From the NCBI RefSeq assembly GCF_965638725.1, contig NC_134981.1, positions 47,334,849-47,398,848 on the forward strand: a DNA stretch of 64,000 bases, written 5' to 3'. Below are positions 23,901 to 36,288 of this stretch, one piece after another (within the stretch, counting starts at the first letter, position 1; each line of letters opens with the position of its first letter). The position numbers were made by a program, and so were the translations under genes. The DNA is from Aptenodytes patagonicus (lineage: Eukaryota > Chordata > Aves > Sphenisciformes > Spheniscidae). The notes beneath the pieces are model-generated. The model had not been told where the DNA came from, did not search any database, and saw only the letters and a list, made by a program, of their open reading frames with translations.

Positions 23901-25865
23901 TCAGCATCGCAGCCAGCTCTGCCCTGGCTCCCCAGCACGCCTGTCCAAGGAGCACCACGCAGTGACACCCTGGCTGCTTCTTCAGGGCCAAGACAGCTTC
24001 ACCAGGTATGCTCTGCACCTCACCTGGATTTACACCTCACCATTAGCAAGTTGGTGCTTTAAGATATAGCAGTTTATAATAATTGAAACCAAGGAGCAAC
24101 AAAGAAAGTTTATTCTAAGAAAGAACTAGGTAAATTAAAAGGAGGAGGAGAAAACTGGCAATCCTCCTTCTCTTCCCTTTCTCTGAGTCCTTTTTATTCC
24201 CAATTCCACTGCTTCTATATCTTGTATCTGCCTGACATCTCCACTATTTTTTTCTCTCTTTTATAACCCTTCTCTTTTTTCTAGTATCTTTTCTTTCTCT
24301 AGTTCTTCTTCACCAAGATTTTTTCATCTTTCTCAAGTCAGCCAATCTCTAACTTCTCACAGTATTTCTTTTCTTTCGATTTCCTCCAGCACTGCTATCT
24401 GGGAGATAACCCACATACAGACCTTCACCAGTTGCTTCCCTGGTTAATGTAGTCACCAGCACTGCTCCTGAAAACAAGAAGAGGAGCTTTCAGAACTCCT
24501 TTGCTGCTGTTGCCTTCACTCACTGTAAAGACAGAAGTAAGGGGTCTCAGCCTTGTCTCTCTACCCCACTCTTTGTAAATTTTGTCATCTCCACATAATA
24601 AATCTTTGCCTGGTAGGCACTTATATCTTTTCTGCTGGTTCTACTACTGTCACTTTTACACTCACAAGAAAGGAGTTGAAAACTTTTGTAAAACACAGTG
24701 CTAGTGGCAACAGATTACATTCTCAGTGTAACTTATTCAATTCCTTCAGGTGATCTCCAAAGATTTCTTCTATCTATGAATTCCTACTGTTTCCAGATGG
24801 GCAACCAGTGGCTTTATGAAACAGGAATCCAACAGGATCCAGTGTTCTGTTTTCTATTGAAAAAACCAAGAACAACATGAATATGATGGAAAATGTTCGT
24901 GAAGAATTTTCTGTTATAAATGATATCTGGACAGATGATGAATTTGTTTATTATGTCTGCAACTGCCACAAGTCTTGGTTTACATGTTGATGGCCTGCTT
25001 CACACCTTTTCCCTGTCCATTTATTTAACATACCAGCTTTTAACCTTTCTGACCTTCAACCTGCGCAGTGAAACTATATTCTTAATATCGTATATTTAGT
25101 TTGTTTTAGCTTAAACACATTAATGTCAATACACTTTTACCTTTACTTCAGAGCATTTATATTTTAAATTCCACTTAAAATGTATTTGCCATCCTATGAC
25201 TAATCTCAGAGAGATGACTGGTGTAGATTGCTTGAGGCAATAACAACTTTAGTTGCTACTGTTAAATCTATCTTCAGTTGTGACTCAAAACCTTTAGGAA
25301 GGCAGCTTATTCCTTTGTAGTGATACAAAATAGAAAGTAACTTGAGATAGATCTCAACAGCTAACACTAAACACCATCTTGCCTATATGTAGTTGAAAAA
25401 ATAATTTTTGGTTTAGAAAAACGTGGATCAAATTCTCACAAGCAGTGACCCAAATGTAAAAAGTTCATATGTCATTTCTGTTAACAGTGAGTTCTTTAAG
25501 TCCCTAGCCTAATAGAGATAGTTCATGAACTTAACTAAAAAGAAATACTCTTTGGATAGGCAAAATAGCAGTGATATTTCCATATTCTTGTAGACTAGGA
25601 ACTAGTTAAGTTAGTAATTATGCACATACTGGAGATCAATGGAAAATTTTGTCTATTAAATTAATTAATCTGTAATACTTCTGTCTGAGTAGCACCCCCA
25701 GTTAATCATGTGTTTCTCACAGTTAGTGACCAGGTCTTTGCCAAGTTATTCATCTTACTTTGTTCTCACATATAATGCTCCAAAAGATGTAAACTGTATA
25801 TTGTTGAACAAATCCTGCTATATTTTATTAACTATACACAAATATATATTTCATTAACTACTTAA
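20988..25865. other. Long non-coding spacer, no gene seen
   Basis: About 4.9 kb without a recognisable repeat or gene. 23770-24010 is relatively GC-rich with three overlapping short ORFs in different frames but no clear splice pair. The remainder is AT-rich. Confidence 0.4.
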
Positions 25866-25866
25866 A

Positions 25867-25946
25867 TCTTCCTTCCTTCCTTCCTTCCTTCCTTCCTTCC
25901 TTCCTTCCTTCCTTCCTTCCTTTGATCCATCCATCCATCCATCCGT
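25867..25946 (+). repeat. Microsatellite (TTCC)n followed by (ATCC)n
   Basis: About thirteen TTCC units, then TTTG and five ATCC units. It is a simple pyrimidine-rich tetranucleotide tract, likely polymorphic. Confidence 0.95.
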
Positions 25947-28900
25947 CTTATTCCTCTTTTTGCCTTAAAAACAGTGTATTAATGCAAATACTCACATTTG
26001 TACCTTGTGCTCCCTTTTTAGGACAGCAATGTTGTGTCAGATGTGTCATTTTTGCTAGGTTTCTTTCTCTCAGTCATTTCTTGTCTAGGGAACACAATAA
26101 CTCTAGTACTCTTGACAGATCCACCAACATTAAGCAAGAATAAATGTCCCAGCTACTAGATGATGGAGAATCACACAATACAATTTTGTTTCCCCCCTTA
26201 CTTTGATGGTCAACAAAACAGTAATATTAACATTTAAATATGGTCCATGAACATCTGAGTTTACATCTCACTGATACAAATTGGACAGTAACACCTCTTT
26301 CACCTGTTGTTTTGGAATTTGCAAACTCAGGCAAATATCACAATACCTTTATGTTTAATTTCAAGGTTTTCTCCAATCATAACTTTACACTTACTTACAA
26401 ATAGAAGACAAAAACTTGGAGCAATCATGAGACACATTATCACCATCCATAGAACACCTCGGGTTGATCTCTATTTCTCTGTTGAACAAACCAAAAATTC
26501 AGTTAAGTGATTCTTTGTAAGCTAGAGAACAAATTTGCATGGGAACTGCATAGCTTCCCTTATGACTAAGAAAACTGCTCTTGCATCCAGATGACTTATC
26601 TCCACTGCTTGATCCTGCAAAGGGAAATCAGATGTTTAAAAGGCAATTGACTAGGATAACAAGCGATAGTGAAAATAACTAAATCTGCTCCTAAAAAAAA
26701 AGATCTGCAGTCACACAGAAAGAAGTGCAGCCTCTGATCAAAAGAAAAATTAAATGTATGTCTGTATAATGCACCATCTAGTGCAATGTAGAGATGGTTA
26801 AGCTGTTTCCAAATAAATTCGGGAATTGTCTAGCATGGAACTTTGAGACTGGCTTTCTCAGGCAAACCTATTCTGCTGAGAAGACAGGTTATTTAGCTCA
26901 TGCTTTGCTATGTGCTGTCATGGCTAGGCTGTGTTTGTTACCCAGGTAACTCACCATCACGACAGACTGCAGTGCCTGTATATTCCAAATGAACATGGAG
27001 GCAAAGTTCATTTTTCAGTAATGCATTTCCATCATGCATTTTTGACAGAACATCAGCACCATCTGAAATGCACCATCGGGGAAGAACTTTCCTTTGTACA
27101 GAAGATGTCTTTGAAGGACCCCTTCAGATGATGTTGTGCATACGTGGAAAGCCAAAGCTATTTAAACGCATTTTGCTGCTGTCTATCGTTAGAGCAAAAA
27201 GGGAATATAACATATAGTTTTATTGGCCTTGTTTAGGTACATCAGCCTGGTGTATCAAGTCTGAAGGTATATTTCAATGGAGCCTAGCTAACTGCTCCTG
27301 AAAATGCATTGCTTGCTTATAATATTTCAGTTTATTAAAGCAGAGAAATCTTAAGAAAGTTGACAGAAAGTTAGTACTCTGTATTTACCTTCAATCTGGT
27401 TAAAGTCAGGCAAAGGTAGCTCTCATCTTTCGTTCTTCCCTCCTTTGGTCTCTACCCAGTGAAAGACCACACTGGGCCTGGATCGTTCTAATTGCGATAG
27501 CCACCAAAATGGCTGTTCTGGCAATTGGAGATTGTGAAGTACAAGGGCAGTGTGGCCACACTGGCTTCCCAGTCACTTTTAGCAGGAATACTTGAGTAGT
27601 TGATTATGCCACTTTTGTAGCTTTCCTGTACTATGAACTGGTTTAAAATACCTATAGTAGGAACCAGGACATAGCACCATAACTTGAGTATTTCTAGTTC
27701 CCTCCTATATCCACTAAACCCTCTGTGTTACCATGAGCTCCTTCCGACATCTTTGCACTGACAGCAGGGCCAGAAACAGTATTATGAGGCTGGTTTCAAA
27801 TTACATGTGGGGGATGGACTAGCCTGTATGTTGGTACTGATGAACTGGCAGTATATCAAACAGACAGAAAATATCCCTTCCTCCTACCCCTTCCATCTCC
27901 TCATTAGTACAGTCCTTCTCCTCTACCCAGCTCCCTGCTGTCTGTCACAAGACTTGAACTTAGTTATCTTTTAGAGACCTCCACCTGTCAGTCAGATTTG
28001 ACTGCAACTGACCAACAGGTTGAAAACTGTTAGGAAAAGAATAGTAGAGGACTGAGCATCCAGGCAGACATCAGAATCATAGCGTTGTGTCAGGAGGAAA
28101 GCAGGCCAAGATTCGACTGATGCCATAGGAAATTTAGATAGATATCTTTTGTGAATGAACTACAGAAGCGTGAAAGCTGTGGTTCTCTGGATTCGAAGTA
28201 GCTGCTGTATTTGCAGTGTCTATTTAGATTTTCTGTCTTGTTTTTTGTGCATTAAATATAAAAAGTAAAAAAGTTAAATGGGCCCATTTCACTTATGTAA
28301 ATGTACACCATGTAAATGTATGCCACATATCACCGTATAAAGCATACAGTTTATACTGTGAAAATACATTGTAAATGCATTTTTATTGCTGCAGTTTAAC
28401 CTCTTTTTGATATTTGTTCTGTTTCTTTCAATACAATAAAGTATTATTAAACAATTTTAACAATTTCTATCAGCAGCTTTTACTCTGACCTGTCAAGTCT
28501 CATGTTTTCAATATGAGACTCAAGAACTTGGCTCTTATTTCCTTTTTCCCGGCCACAGCAACTGCAACTAGCACATTTGCATCCTAGCACTACGGCATCT
28601 TGCCTGCTGTAGCTGTGGCTGGCGTGTAGATCCACAAAGCTGGAGATAAGTTATGGGACTTATGTCTCTGCACTCGAGAAGGATGAACTGGAAGACATAG
28701 CCCCACGTACCTACTTTAATGTTAGCTGAGAGGTTGGGTTTTATTGTGAGATTGTGGATATACAGTGAGATTGTTGCAGGTATAAGTATTAAGCTATAAC
28801 TCTGTATAATGCAACTAAGTACAGTCTATAACTACAATACAATCTGCTCTGAACATTATGCAGTAAAATAATACTTGAGAAAAATAACAGGTATTTAATT

Positions 28901-29647
28901 TGACTGTGTGGGTAGGGCTTTTTATAGGGGGAAGCAGCCTTTTGAACATGCACGTATAGATCTTTCTGCACAACAAGATCTAAGCGTAGTACTGGTGTTA
29001 ATACTTGCAAGGTCACCAGACAGGTCCCATGAAAATCATCAAATTGGCATAAGCATTGGAATGATAGGTGATAGGCTTGTTATGTGTATAAACTTCTGGT
29101 GTTCAGCCCAGTTGTGTTTTTTTAGTTTTCCTCTGCAACAATGAGGATTAGAAAATGACCTTTAAAATTAAAATGAAGTTTTAAAATATTGGAAGTAGCC
29201 TGGCACAGTGCTAGAGCTGACATAACAGAGCAACGTTGTGGTGCTGTCTTAGACAAGAGGCTGGGAAAGCAGCTCTCTTTATGGAAGACACTGTCTAGTG
29301 ATTTTGGTCATTGTGAAATCATGGGGGGGGGGGGTATGTGCATGCCTAAGAGGCAGATGGAGAGGATCATCTGCCTGAGAGAGGACTGTGCATCCCGGGG
29401 AGTAGGAGACACACAAGGGAACCATAAGCAAAGTTATCAACTCTGAGTTTGTGTCAAGGCTGTGTTTTTCTAAATGCTCTGTAGGCTTTAGAAATTGGAG
29501 AGAATGCTTAGTATTCATTGTTTAATAAAAAAGTATCTAGTGCTTGCAGTCAAGGATATACGATTCCAGCACAAGTAGAGATTGCCACTGTAACTTGTTG
29601 GGGTACCCACAGCCGTGAATGAATATGCCATGACAGCTGGCCATGCA
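25947..29647. other. Long non-coding spacer, no gene seen
   Basis: About 3.7 kb of unremarkable AT-rich DNA. A G run lies near 29324-29334. ORFs are short, and I found no RNA gene or named repeat. Confidence 0.4.
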
Positions 29648-30671
29648 ACTCATAGAATTGTTACCATAAATCGGCAGATGAAAAACTCTCTAAGACTCAA
29701 TTTGGAGTTTTAGAAAGCAGGCATTCTTTATTGCAGCTCTGGGTGCAAGGTGGAATTTCCACAAATCAAGCACACCTAAGGTTAGATCACCGTTACATTT
29801 ATACACAACAATTACAAGGTAATACACTCCCAATTACAATGATTGGTTAGTGATTTTCATATAATTATAATATCGATTATGTCATTCTCTTCTGTTATTA
29901 CGCTTGCGTGGGGGAAGGGTCTTCACCTGGGCAAGGGTCTTCTTGACCTGTGGGTGTGTTTTTTAGTATTATAATGAAGACAGTTCACTTCAGGACACCT
30001 TAAAAGTAAGTTTTGTTGCCAAGTTGGCCAGCTAGATATCTACCTTGCCAGGTTGTCAAATGACTCATCCTATATACAATAGAACCTAGGGGCTCTGGTT
30101 ATGGTCTAGAGAGTCCAGAGAATAGGGAATAGGGACTTCAAGCAACACAGCCTCAAATAATAATTAACACAGCAACCTATACATAATGCTATCATAGGGG
30201 CTAACTTATTAGAATCAAAATGTTCTTATAGTTGATTATTTCATAACCTAAAGATTCAGTAAAACTTAAGATCATCTTCAACAGAATCACAGAAACATAG
30301 AATGGATTGGGTTGGAAGGGACCTTTAAAGATCATCTAGCCCAACCCCCCTGCCATGGGCAGAGACATCTTCCACTAGATCAGGTTGCTCAAAGCCCCAT
30401 CCAACCTGACCTTGAACACTTCCAGGGAGGAGGCATCCACAACTTCTCTGGGCAACCTGCTCCAGTGTCTCACCACCCTCATTGTAAAGAATTTCTTCCT
30501 TATGTCCAATCTAAATCTACCCTCTTTCAGTTTAAAACTGTTGCCCCTTGCCCTGTCACTACAGGCCATGGTAAAAAGTCTGTCTCAGTCTTTCTCATAA
30601 GCCCCCTTTAAGCATTGAAAGGCTGCAATAAGGTCTCCCCGGAGCCTTCTCTTCTCCAGACCGAAAAACCC
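29648..30671 (-). mobile_element. CR1 LINE, 3' half (split by LTR-C)
   Basis: The CR1 tail CATAGAAT lies at 29651-29658. It is interrupted by LTR-C (29659-30283) and resumes at 30284 with the reverse complement of a CR1 3' end (GGTTGGAAGGGACC, AACCTGACCTTGAACAC, GTCTCCCCGGAGCC). It runs up to AACCC at 30671, where the provirus inserted, and the same CR1 continues at 36877. The ORF2 C-terminus is present but broken. Confidence 0.9.
29659..30283 (-). mobile_element. Solo LTR, LTR-C family (minus), duplication GAAT
   Basis: It begins TGTTACCATAAATCGGC and ends CATCTTCAACA, with GAAT on both sides (29655-29658 and 30284-30287). It is the reverse complement of the 10419-11043 element over its full length. 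It landed in the repeated tail of a CR1, so it is younger than that CR1. Confidence 0.92.
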
Positions 30672-31689
30672 TGTAGTGGTTTTTCGCCAGGTGCCAGCCG
30701 CCAGGTGCCCAGCAAGCCGCTGTATCACTTCCTCTCCTCAACTGGACAGGGGAGAGAAAATACGACGAAAGGCTTGTGGGTTGAGATAAGGACAGTGAGA
30801 TCACTCACCAATTACTGTCACGGGCAAAACAGACTTGACTTGGAGAAAATTACTTTAATTTTATCAGCGTAGGATAATGAGAAATAAGAACAAATCTTAA
30901 AAACACATTCCCCTCACCCCTCCCTTCTTCCTGGGCTCAACTTCACTCCTGATTTTCTCTACCTCCTCCCCCCGAGCGGCACAGGGGGACGGGGAATGGG
31001 GGTTGCGGTCAGTTCATCACACGTTGTCTCTGCCGCTCCTTCCTTCTCACACTCCCTTCTCACTTCCCCTGCTCCAGCGTGGGGTCCCACCCACGGGAGA
31101 CAGTCCTCCACGAACTGCTCCAGCATGGGTCCCCCATGGGGTCACAGGTCCTGCCAGAAAACCTGCTCCAGCATGGGCTCCTCTCCACGGGGCCACAGGT
31201 CCTGCCAGGAGCCCCCTGCCTGGGGTCACAGCTTCCTTCAGGCACATCGACCTGCTCCAGTGTGGGGTCCTCCACGGGCTGCAGGGTGGATATCTGCTCC
31301 ACCATGGACCTCCATGGGCTTCAGGGGGACAGCCTGCCTCACCATGGTCTTCACCACGGGCTGCAGGGGAATCTCTGCTCCGGCACCTGGAGCACCTCCT
31401 CCCCCTCCTTCTTCCCTGACCTTGGTGTCTGCAGAGTTGTTTCTCTCACATATTCTCACTCCTCTCCCCCAGCTGCTGTTGCACAGCAGTTTTTCCCCCT
31501 TCTTAAATATGTTATCACAGAGGCGCTACCATCATCACTGATGGGCTCAGCTTTGGCCAGCGGCGGGTCCATCTTTGAGCCGGCTGGAACTGGCTCTGTC
31601 CAACATGGGGGAAGCTTCTGTCATCTTCTCACAGAAGCCACCCCTGCAGCACCCCCACTACCAAAACCTTGCCATGTAAACCCAATACA
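30672..31689 (-). mobile_element. LTR-B at the left end of the provirus, inverted
   Basis: The full LTR-B sequence runs from its U5 terminus (TGTAGTGG) to its U3 terminus (CCCAATACA at 31689). It includes the GC-rich array and the TATA-like region (reverse complement of ATATTTAAGAAGG near 31500). The bases after 31689 are TTAAGG, not a repeat of the left flank. The LTR therefore has no target duplication of its own and belongs to the larger integrated unit. Confidence 0.88.
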
Positions 31690-31848
31690 TTAAGGCAGGG
31701 ACCCAAACCACTTCAGAGAATGCCCTGATTGAGACTGGGATATAAACTACATCTAAGAACATGATAGTTGAGACAGGGACCCAAACTGCATCTGAGAACA
31801 CCATGATTGAGATAGACCCAAACACCAACTACAGTAATTGCCCCAGTA
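31690..31848 (+). repeat. Remnant 39-bp tandem repeat at the start of truncated gag
   Basis: About three and a half imperfect units of 37-40 bp (core GGGACCCAAACTGCATCTGA, then GAACACCATGATTGAGA) lie directly before the conserved APV-KKK start of the remaining gag. In a shared frame a unit encodes a 13-residue TQTA-containing peptide. Small indels now break the frame, and a TAG lies at 31813-31815. Its position matches the 10-residue repeat of the 42724-45231 Gag. Confidence 0.65.
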
Positions 31849-32943
31849 GTGAAAAAGAAACAGTGGACAAGGAGGTCAAAGGGTCCATATCATCGATTAG
31901 TAAGGGAGGAGGAGGAAGAAGAAGGGTTTGATCAGGAAGCCAATCCTTCAGCAAAGAAACAGGAGGAAGAAGCGAGAGAAATCACAGAAGAGGTGGAAAC
32001 TACCCAGTCCCTGACATCAAAAGAACTTCGAGACATGCAGAAAGATTACAGCCGCCAGCCAGGTGAGCGGATTGCTGCCTGGCTGCTCCGATGCTGGGAT
32101 AGCGGGGCCAACAGTCAGCAATTGGAAGGTAAGGAAGCCCAACAGCTGGGATCCCTCGCTAGAAACTGGGGAATTGACAGAGGAATTGGAAAAGAGGCAG
32201 CAATTCACAGTCTCTGGAGATGGTTCCTGTCAAGTGTGAGGGCAAGATATCCGTTCAAGGAAGATCTTGCAAACTACCAAGGAAAGTGGACTACCGCGAA
32301 CGAAGGCATCCAGTACCTGAGAGAATTAGCGGTGCTGGAAGTCATCTACGGTGACCTAGATAACGATGAGGTCTCCAAAGATCCACATGACATCCTGTGC
32401 ATACGGGCCATGTGGAGGAAGGTGGTCCAAAATGCCCCAGTGTCATATTCTAACAGCTTGGCAACAATGTACTGCCCAGATACAGATACACCAACTGTGG
32501 AGAGATCCTCTTCCTGGCTCCAAAAATTTGAAGAAAGTCTCTGTCCCTCCTCATCCCCACGGGCCAGCGCCTCGGCTGTCAGGGGCGCCCCAAGGAGTCA
32601 GTCCCCTCCTGCCCCGGTCAGAGGGAAAGGGAGCCCCAGGCACATGCCACGTGGCGTACTCTGGTTCTTCCTCCATGACCAGGGGGAGGACATGAGGAAG
32701 TGGGATGGTAAGCCCACCTTTAAGCTGGAAGACCGTGTACAGGAACTGAGAGGGAAGACAGCTGTTAAGAAGGGACCACCCAAGAAGACTGTCAGCTTAG
32801 CTGCTGTAGAAATACAAGACGGCAATCGGCGATCTCCCAGACATAGAAGGACTGAGATCACCTCCCTTGATCCTGGTGAGGGGACTTCTGGTCTGGCACT
32901 GCAAGGGTCAGACAGTGAATACTTCAACCAGGAACAGGACTAG
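31849..32943 (+). pseudogene. gag: gag, C-terminal portion (N-terminal domain lost)
   Basis: 364 codons are open from the GTG at 31849 to a TAG at 32941-32943. The product starts with a basic KKKQW stretch and an acidic Glu-rich segment. A conserved block (around RYPFKED, RELAVLEVIY, KDP, MWRK) follows, shared with the minus-strand provirus Gag at roughly 55-60% identity by eye, and then a Ser/Arg-rich C-terminus. No CCHC zinc knuckle is visible. The hydrophobic N-terminal third seen in the other copies is missing, replaced by an inverted LTR-B. The TAG is followed in the same frame by pro. Confidence 0.8.
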
Positions 32944-35900
32944 AGGGGCCCTGCCTCCAGCCAGGAGGAGGAAAGGGACAACCGGGTTTACTGGACTGTG
33001 TGGATTCGGTGGCCTGGCACATCGGACCCACAGGAGTATAAGGCTCTAGTAGACACCGGTGCACGGTGTACCCTAATGCCATCAAGCTATATAGGGGCAG
33101 AACCCATCTGTATTTCTGGGGTGACGGGGGGATCCCAACAGCTAACTGTATTGGAAGCCGAAGTGAGTCTAACTGGGAACGGGTGGCAGAAGCACCCCAT
33201 TGTGACTGGCCCAGAGGCTCCGTGCATCCTTGGCATAGACTACCTCAGGAGAGGGTATTTCAAGGACCCAAAAGGGGTACCGATGGGCTTTTGGTGTAGT
33301 CACCATGAACACAGAGAAGATCAAACAGCCATCTACCCTGCCTGGCCTCTTGGAAGATCCCTTCGTTTTGGGCTTGCTGCAAGTCGAAGAACAGCAGGTG
33401 CCGATTGCTACCAGGACAGTGCACCGACAGCAATATCGCACCAACTGAGACTCCCTGGCTCCCATCCATGAGCTGATTCATCAACTGGAGAGCCAAGGAG
33501 TGATCAGCAAGACTCGCTCACCCTTTAACAGTCCCATATGGCCAGCGCGGAAGTCTAATGGAGAGTGGAGACTAACAGCAGACTATCGTGGCCTAAATGA
33601 AGTCACGCCACCGCTGAGTGCTGCCGTGCCAGACATGCTAGAACTTCAATACGAACTGGAGTCAAAGGCAGCCAAGTGGTATGCCACAACTGATATCGCT
33701 AATGTATTTTCCTTGATCCCTTTGGCAGCAGAATGCAGGCCACAGTTTGCTTTCACTTGGAGGAGCGTCCAGTACACCTGGAATCGACTGCCCCAGGGGT
33801 GGAAGCACAGTCCTACCATCTGTCATGGACTAATCCAAACTGCATTGGAACAGGGTGATGCCCCTGAACATCTACAATACATCGATGACATCATCGTGTG
33901 GGGCAACAAAGCAGAAGTGTTTGAGAAGGGAAAAAGAGTGATTCAGATTCTTCTGAAAGCTGGTTTCACCATAAAAAGAAGCAAGGTCAAGGGACCTGCA
34001 CAGGAGATCCAGTTTTTAGGAATAAAGTGGCAGGATGGACGTTGTCGCATCCCTATGGATGTGATCAACAAGATGGCAACTGTGTCCCCACCAGCTAACA
34101 AGAAAGAAACGCATGCTTTCCTAGGCCTTGTGGGATTCTGGAGAATGCATATTCCAGGTTATAGTCAGCTTGTGAGCCCTCTCTATCGAGTGACCCAAAA
34201 GAAGAACTATTTTGAGTGGGGCCTTGAGCAACAACAAGCCTTTGAGCAGATCAAACAGGAAATAGCTCATGCAGTAGCTCTTGGGCCTGTCCGGACAGGA
34301 CCAGCTGTGCAAAATGTACTCTACACTGTAGCCGGGGAGCATGGTCTCATCTGGAACCTCTGGCAGAAAACATCAAGAGAAACCTGAGGTCGACAACTAC
34401 GGTTTTAGAGCAGGGGTTCTGAGGATCAGAAGCTCACTCCGACTGAAAAAGAGATACTAGCAGCATATGAGGGGGTTCAAGCTGCTTCAGAAGTTGTTGG
34501 TACAGAAGCATATCTCCTCTTGGCACCGCGATTGCCTGTGCTACGCTGGATATTCAAAGGAAACATCCCCTCTACACATCATGCAACCAGCGCTACGTGG
34601 AGTAAGTGGGTAGCACTGATCACGCAACGGGCTCGACCAGGGAAACCCAGCCGCCCAGGAATCCTGGAAGAGATCATGGACTGGCCAGAAGGCAGAGATT
34701 TTGGAGCATCGCCTGAGGAGGTGGCTCATGCCCAAGAGGCACCACCATATAATGAGTTATCAGAAGATGAAAGGTGTTATGCTCCGTTTACTGATGGGTC
34801 CTGTCATGTTGTAGGAAACCATCGGAAGTGGAAAGCTGCTGTGTGGAGTCCCACACGACAAGTCGTTGAAGCCACTTAAGGAGAAGGCGAGTCAAGTCAG
34901 TTTGCAGAAGTGAAAGCCATCCAGCTAGCCCTAGAGATTGCTGAACGAGAAAAGTGGCCAGTACTCTATACTGACTCATGGATGGTGGCTAATGCCCTAT
35001 GGGGGTGGCTACAGCAATGGAAGAAGACCAATTGGCAGCACAGAGGTAAATCCATCTGGGCTGCTGTATTGTGGCAAGACATCGCTGCCTGGGTAGAAAA
35101 CATCGCTCTAAAGATACGTCACGTAGATGCTCACATGCCCAAAAACTGTGCCACTGAAGAAACAATGAACAGCTAGACAAGGCTGTCAAAATTGAAGTGG
35201 CTCAGGTGGACCTGGACTGGGAGCGTAAGGGTGAGCTCTTTGTAGCTCGATGGGCCCACAAAACATTGGGACATCTAGGGAGGGATGCAACATACAGATG
35301 GGCTCGTGATGGAGGAGTAGACCTGACCATGGAGGCCACCACACAGGTCACCCATGAATGTGAAACATGTGCTGCAATCAAGTGAGCCACATGAGTAAAG
35401 TTTCCCTGGAAGAGAGGGTGGTAGCTGGGTTTTCGATATGGGGAGGCCTGGCAAATTGACTATATTGGACCACTGCCACAAACACGCCAAGGCAAGCACT
35501 ACGTACTCACCACCGTGGAAGCTACTACCGGGCGGCTAGAAACATACCCTGTAAACCATGCCACTGTCTGAAACACCATCTTGGGCCTTGAAAGGCAAAT
35601 TTTGTGGTGACATGGTACCCCAGAAATAATTGAGTCAGACAGTGGGACTCATTTCTGAAATAACCTCAGACTCCTGGGCCAAGGAACATGGCATTGACTG
35701 GTTGTATCACATGCCCTATCACCCACAAGCCTCTGGAAAGATCGAGAGATATAATGGATTGTTAAAGACTATGCTGAGAGCATTGGGCAATGGGGCATGG
35801 AAGCACTGGGATATAAGTTTAGCAGCAGCCACTTGGCTGGATAACACCAGAGGATCTGCTAACTGTCTTGGTCCTGCCCAAACAAAACCCCTACATACTG

Positions 35901-36100
35901 TGGGAGGAAATAAGGTCCCCGTAGTGCACATAGGGAAGTGGCTGGGGAAGGCGGTGTGGATTGCTCCTCCCTTGGGAAATGGCAAACCCATTCGTGGGAT
36001 TGTCTTCGCTCAAGGTCCTGGGTGTACTTGGTGGGTAATGCGGAAGGCTGGGGAGACCCAGTGTGTGCCTCAAGCAGGTTTAACCTTGGGGGAAAAATAA
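32944..36100 (+). pseudogene. pol: pro-pol of the plus-strand ERVL-like provirus (multiply disrupted)
   Basis: It follows the gag TAG in frame. Protease: LVDTGA active site, flap ISGVTGG and ILGIDYL. One extra G in the run at 33274-33277 shifts the frame; a TGA lies at 33446-33448. Reverse transcriptase (33500-34387): DYRGLNEV, TTDIAN, LPQGWKHS and catalytic YIDD. Stops follow at 34385 (TGA) and 34406 (TAG). RNase H: FTDGS, then TAA at 34877-34879, then YTDSW. Integrase: HHCC finger (35197-35385) and D-D-E core, with further stops and a break near 35610-35660, ending at 36100. No env follows. At least seven lesions make it non-functional. Confidence 0.88.
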
Positions 36101-36288
36101 TCTGTGATGTGAGTTGTATGTTGTAGGAAGTAATGTAGCAGGAACTACCTGAACCAATGAAGAGTGAGCTTTGCAAGGAACCAGGCGAGTGCAACAATGA
36201 CCCAAACCAAGCCGGTGTTGGCACCCAACAATCAAATTATGTGGGACCTGAGCATGATGCAAATGGTATGGAATAAAGGGGTGGAGAT
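36101..36288 (+). other. Short 3' untranslated region with polypurine tract
   Basis: 188 bp separate the end of integrase from the 3' LTR, too little for env. AAAGGGGTGGAGA at 36274-36287 is the polypurine tract, directly before the LTR start TGTATTGGG. Confidence 0.8.

Noticed and set aside
31690..31848. A PBS after the left LTR of the plus-strand provirus
   Set aside because: The sequence after 31689 is gag-type tandem repeat. No match to the Lys1,2 site is present; the leader is deleted.
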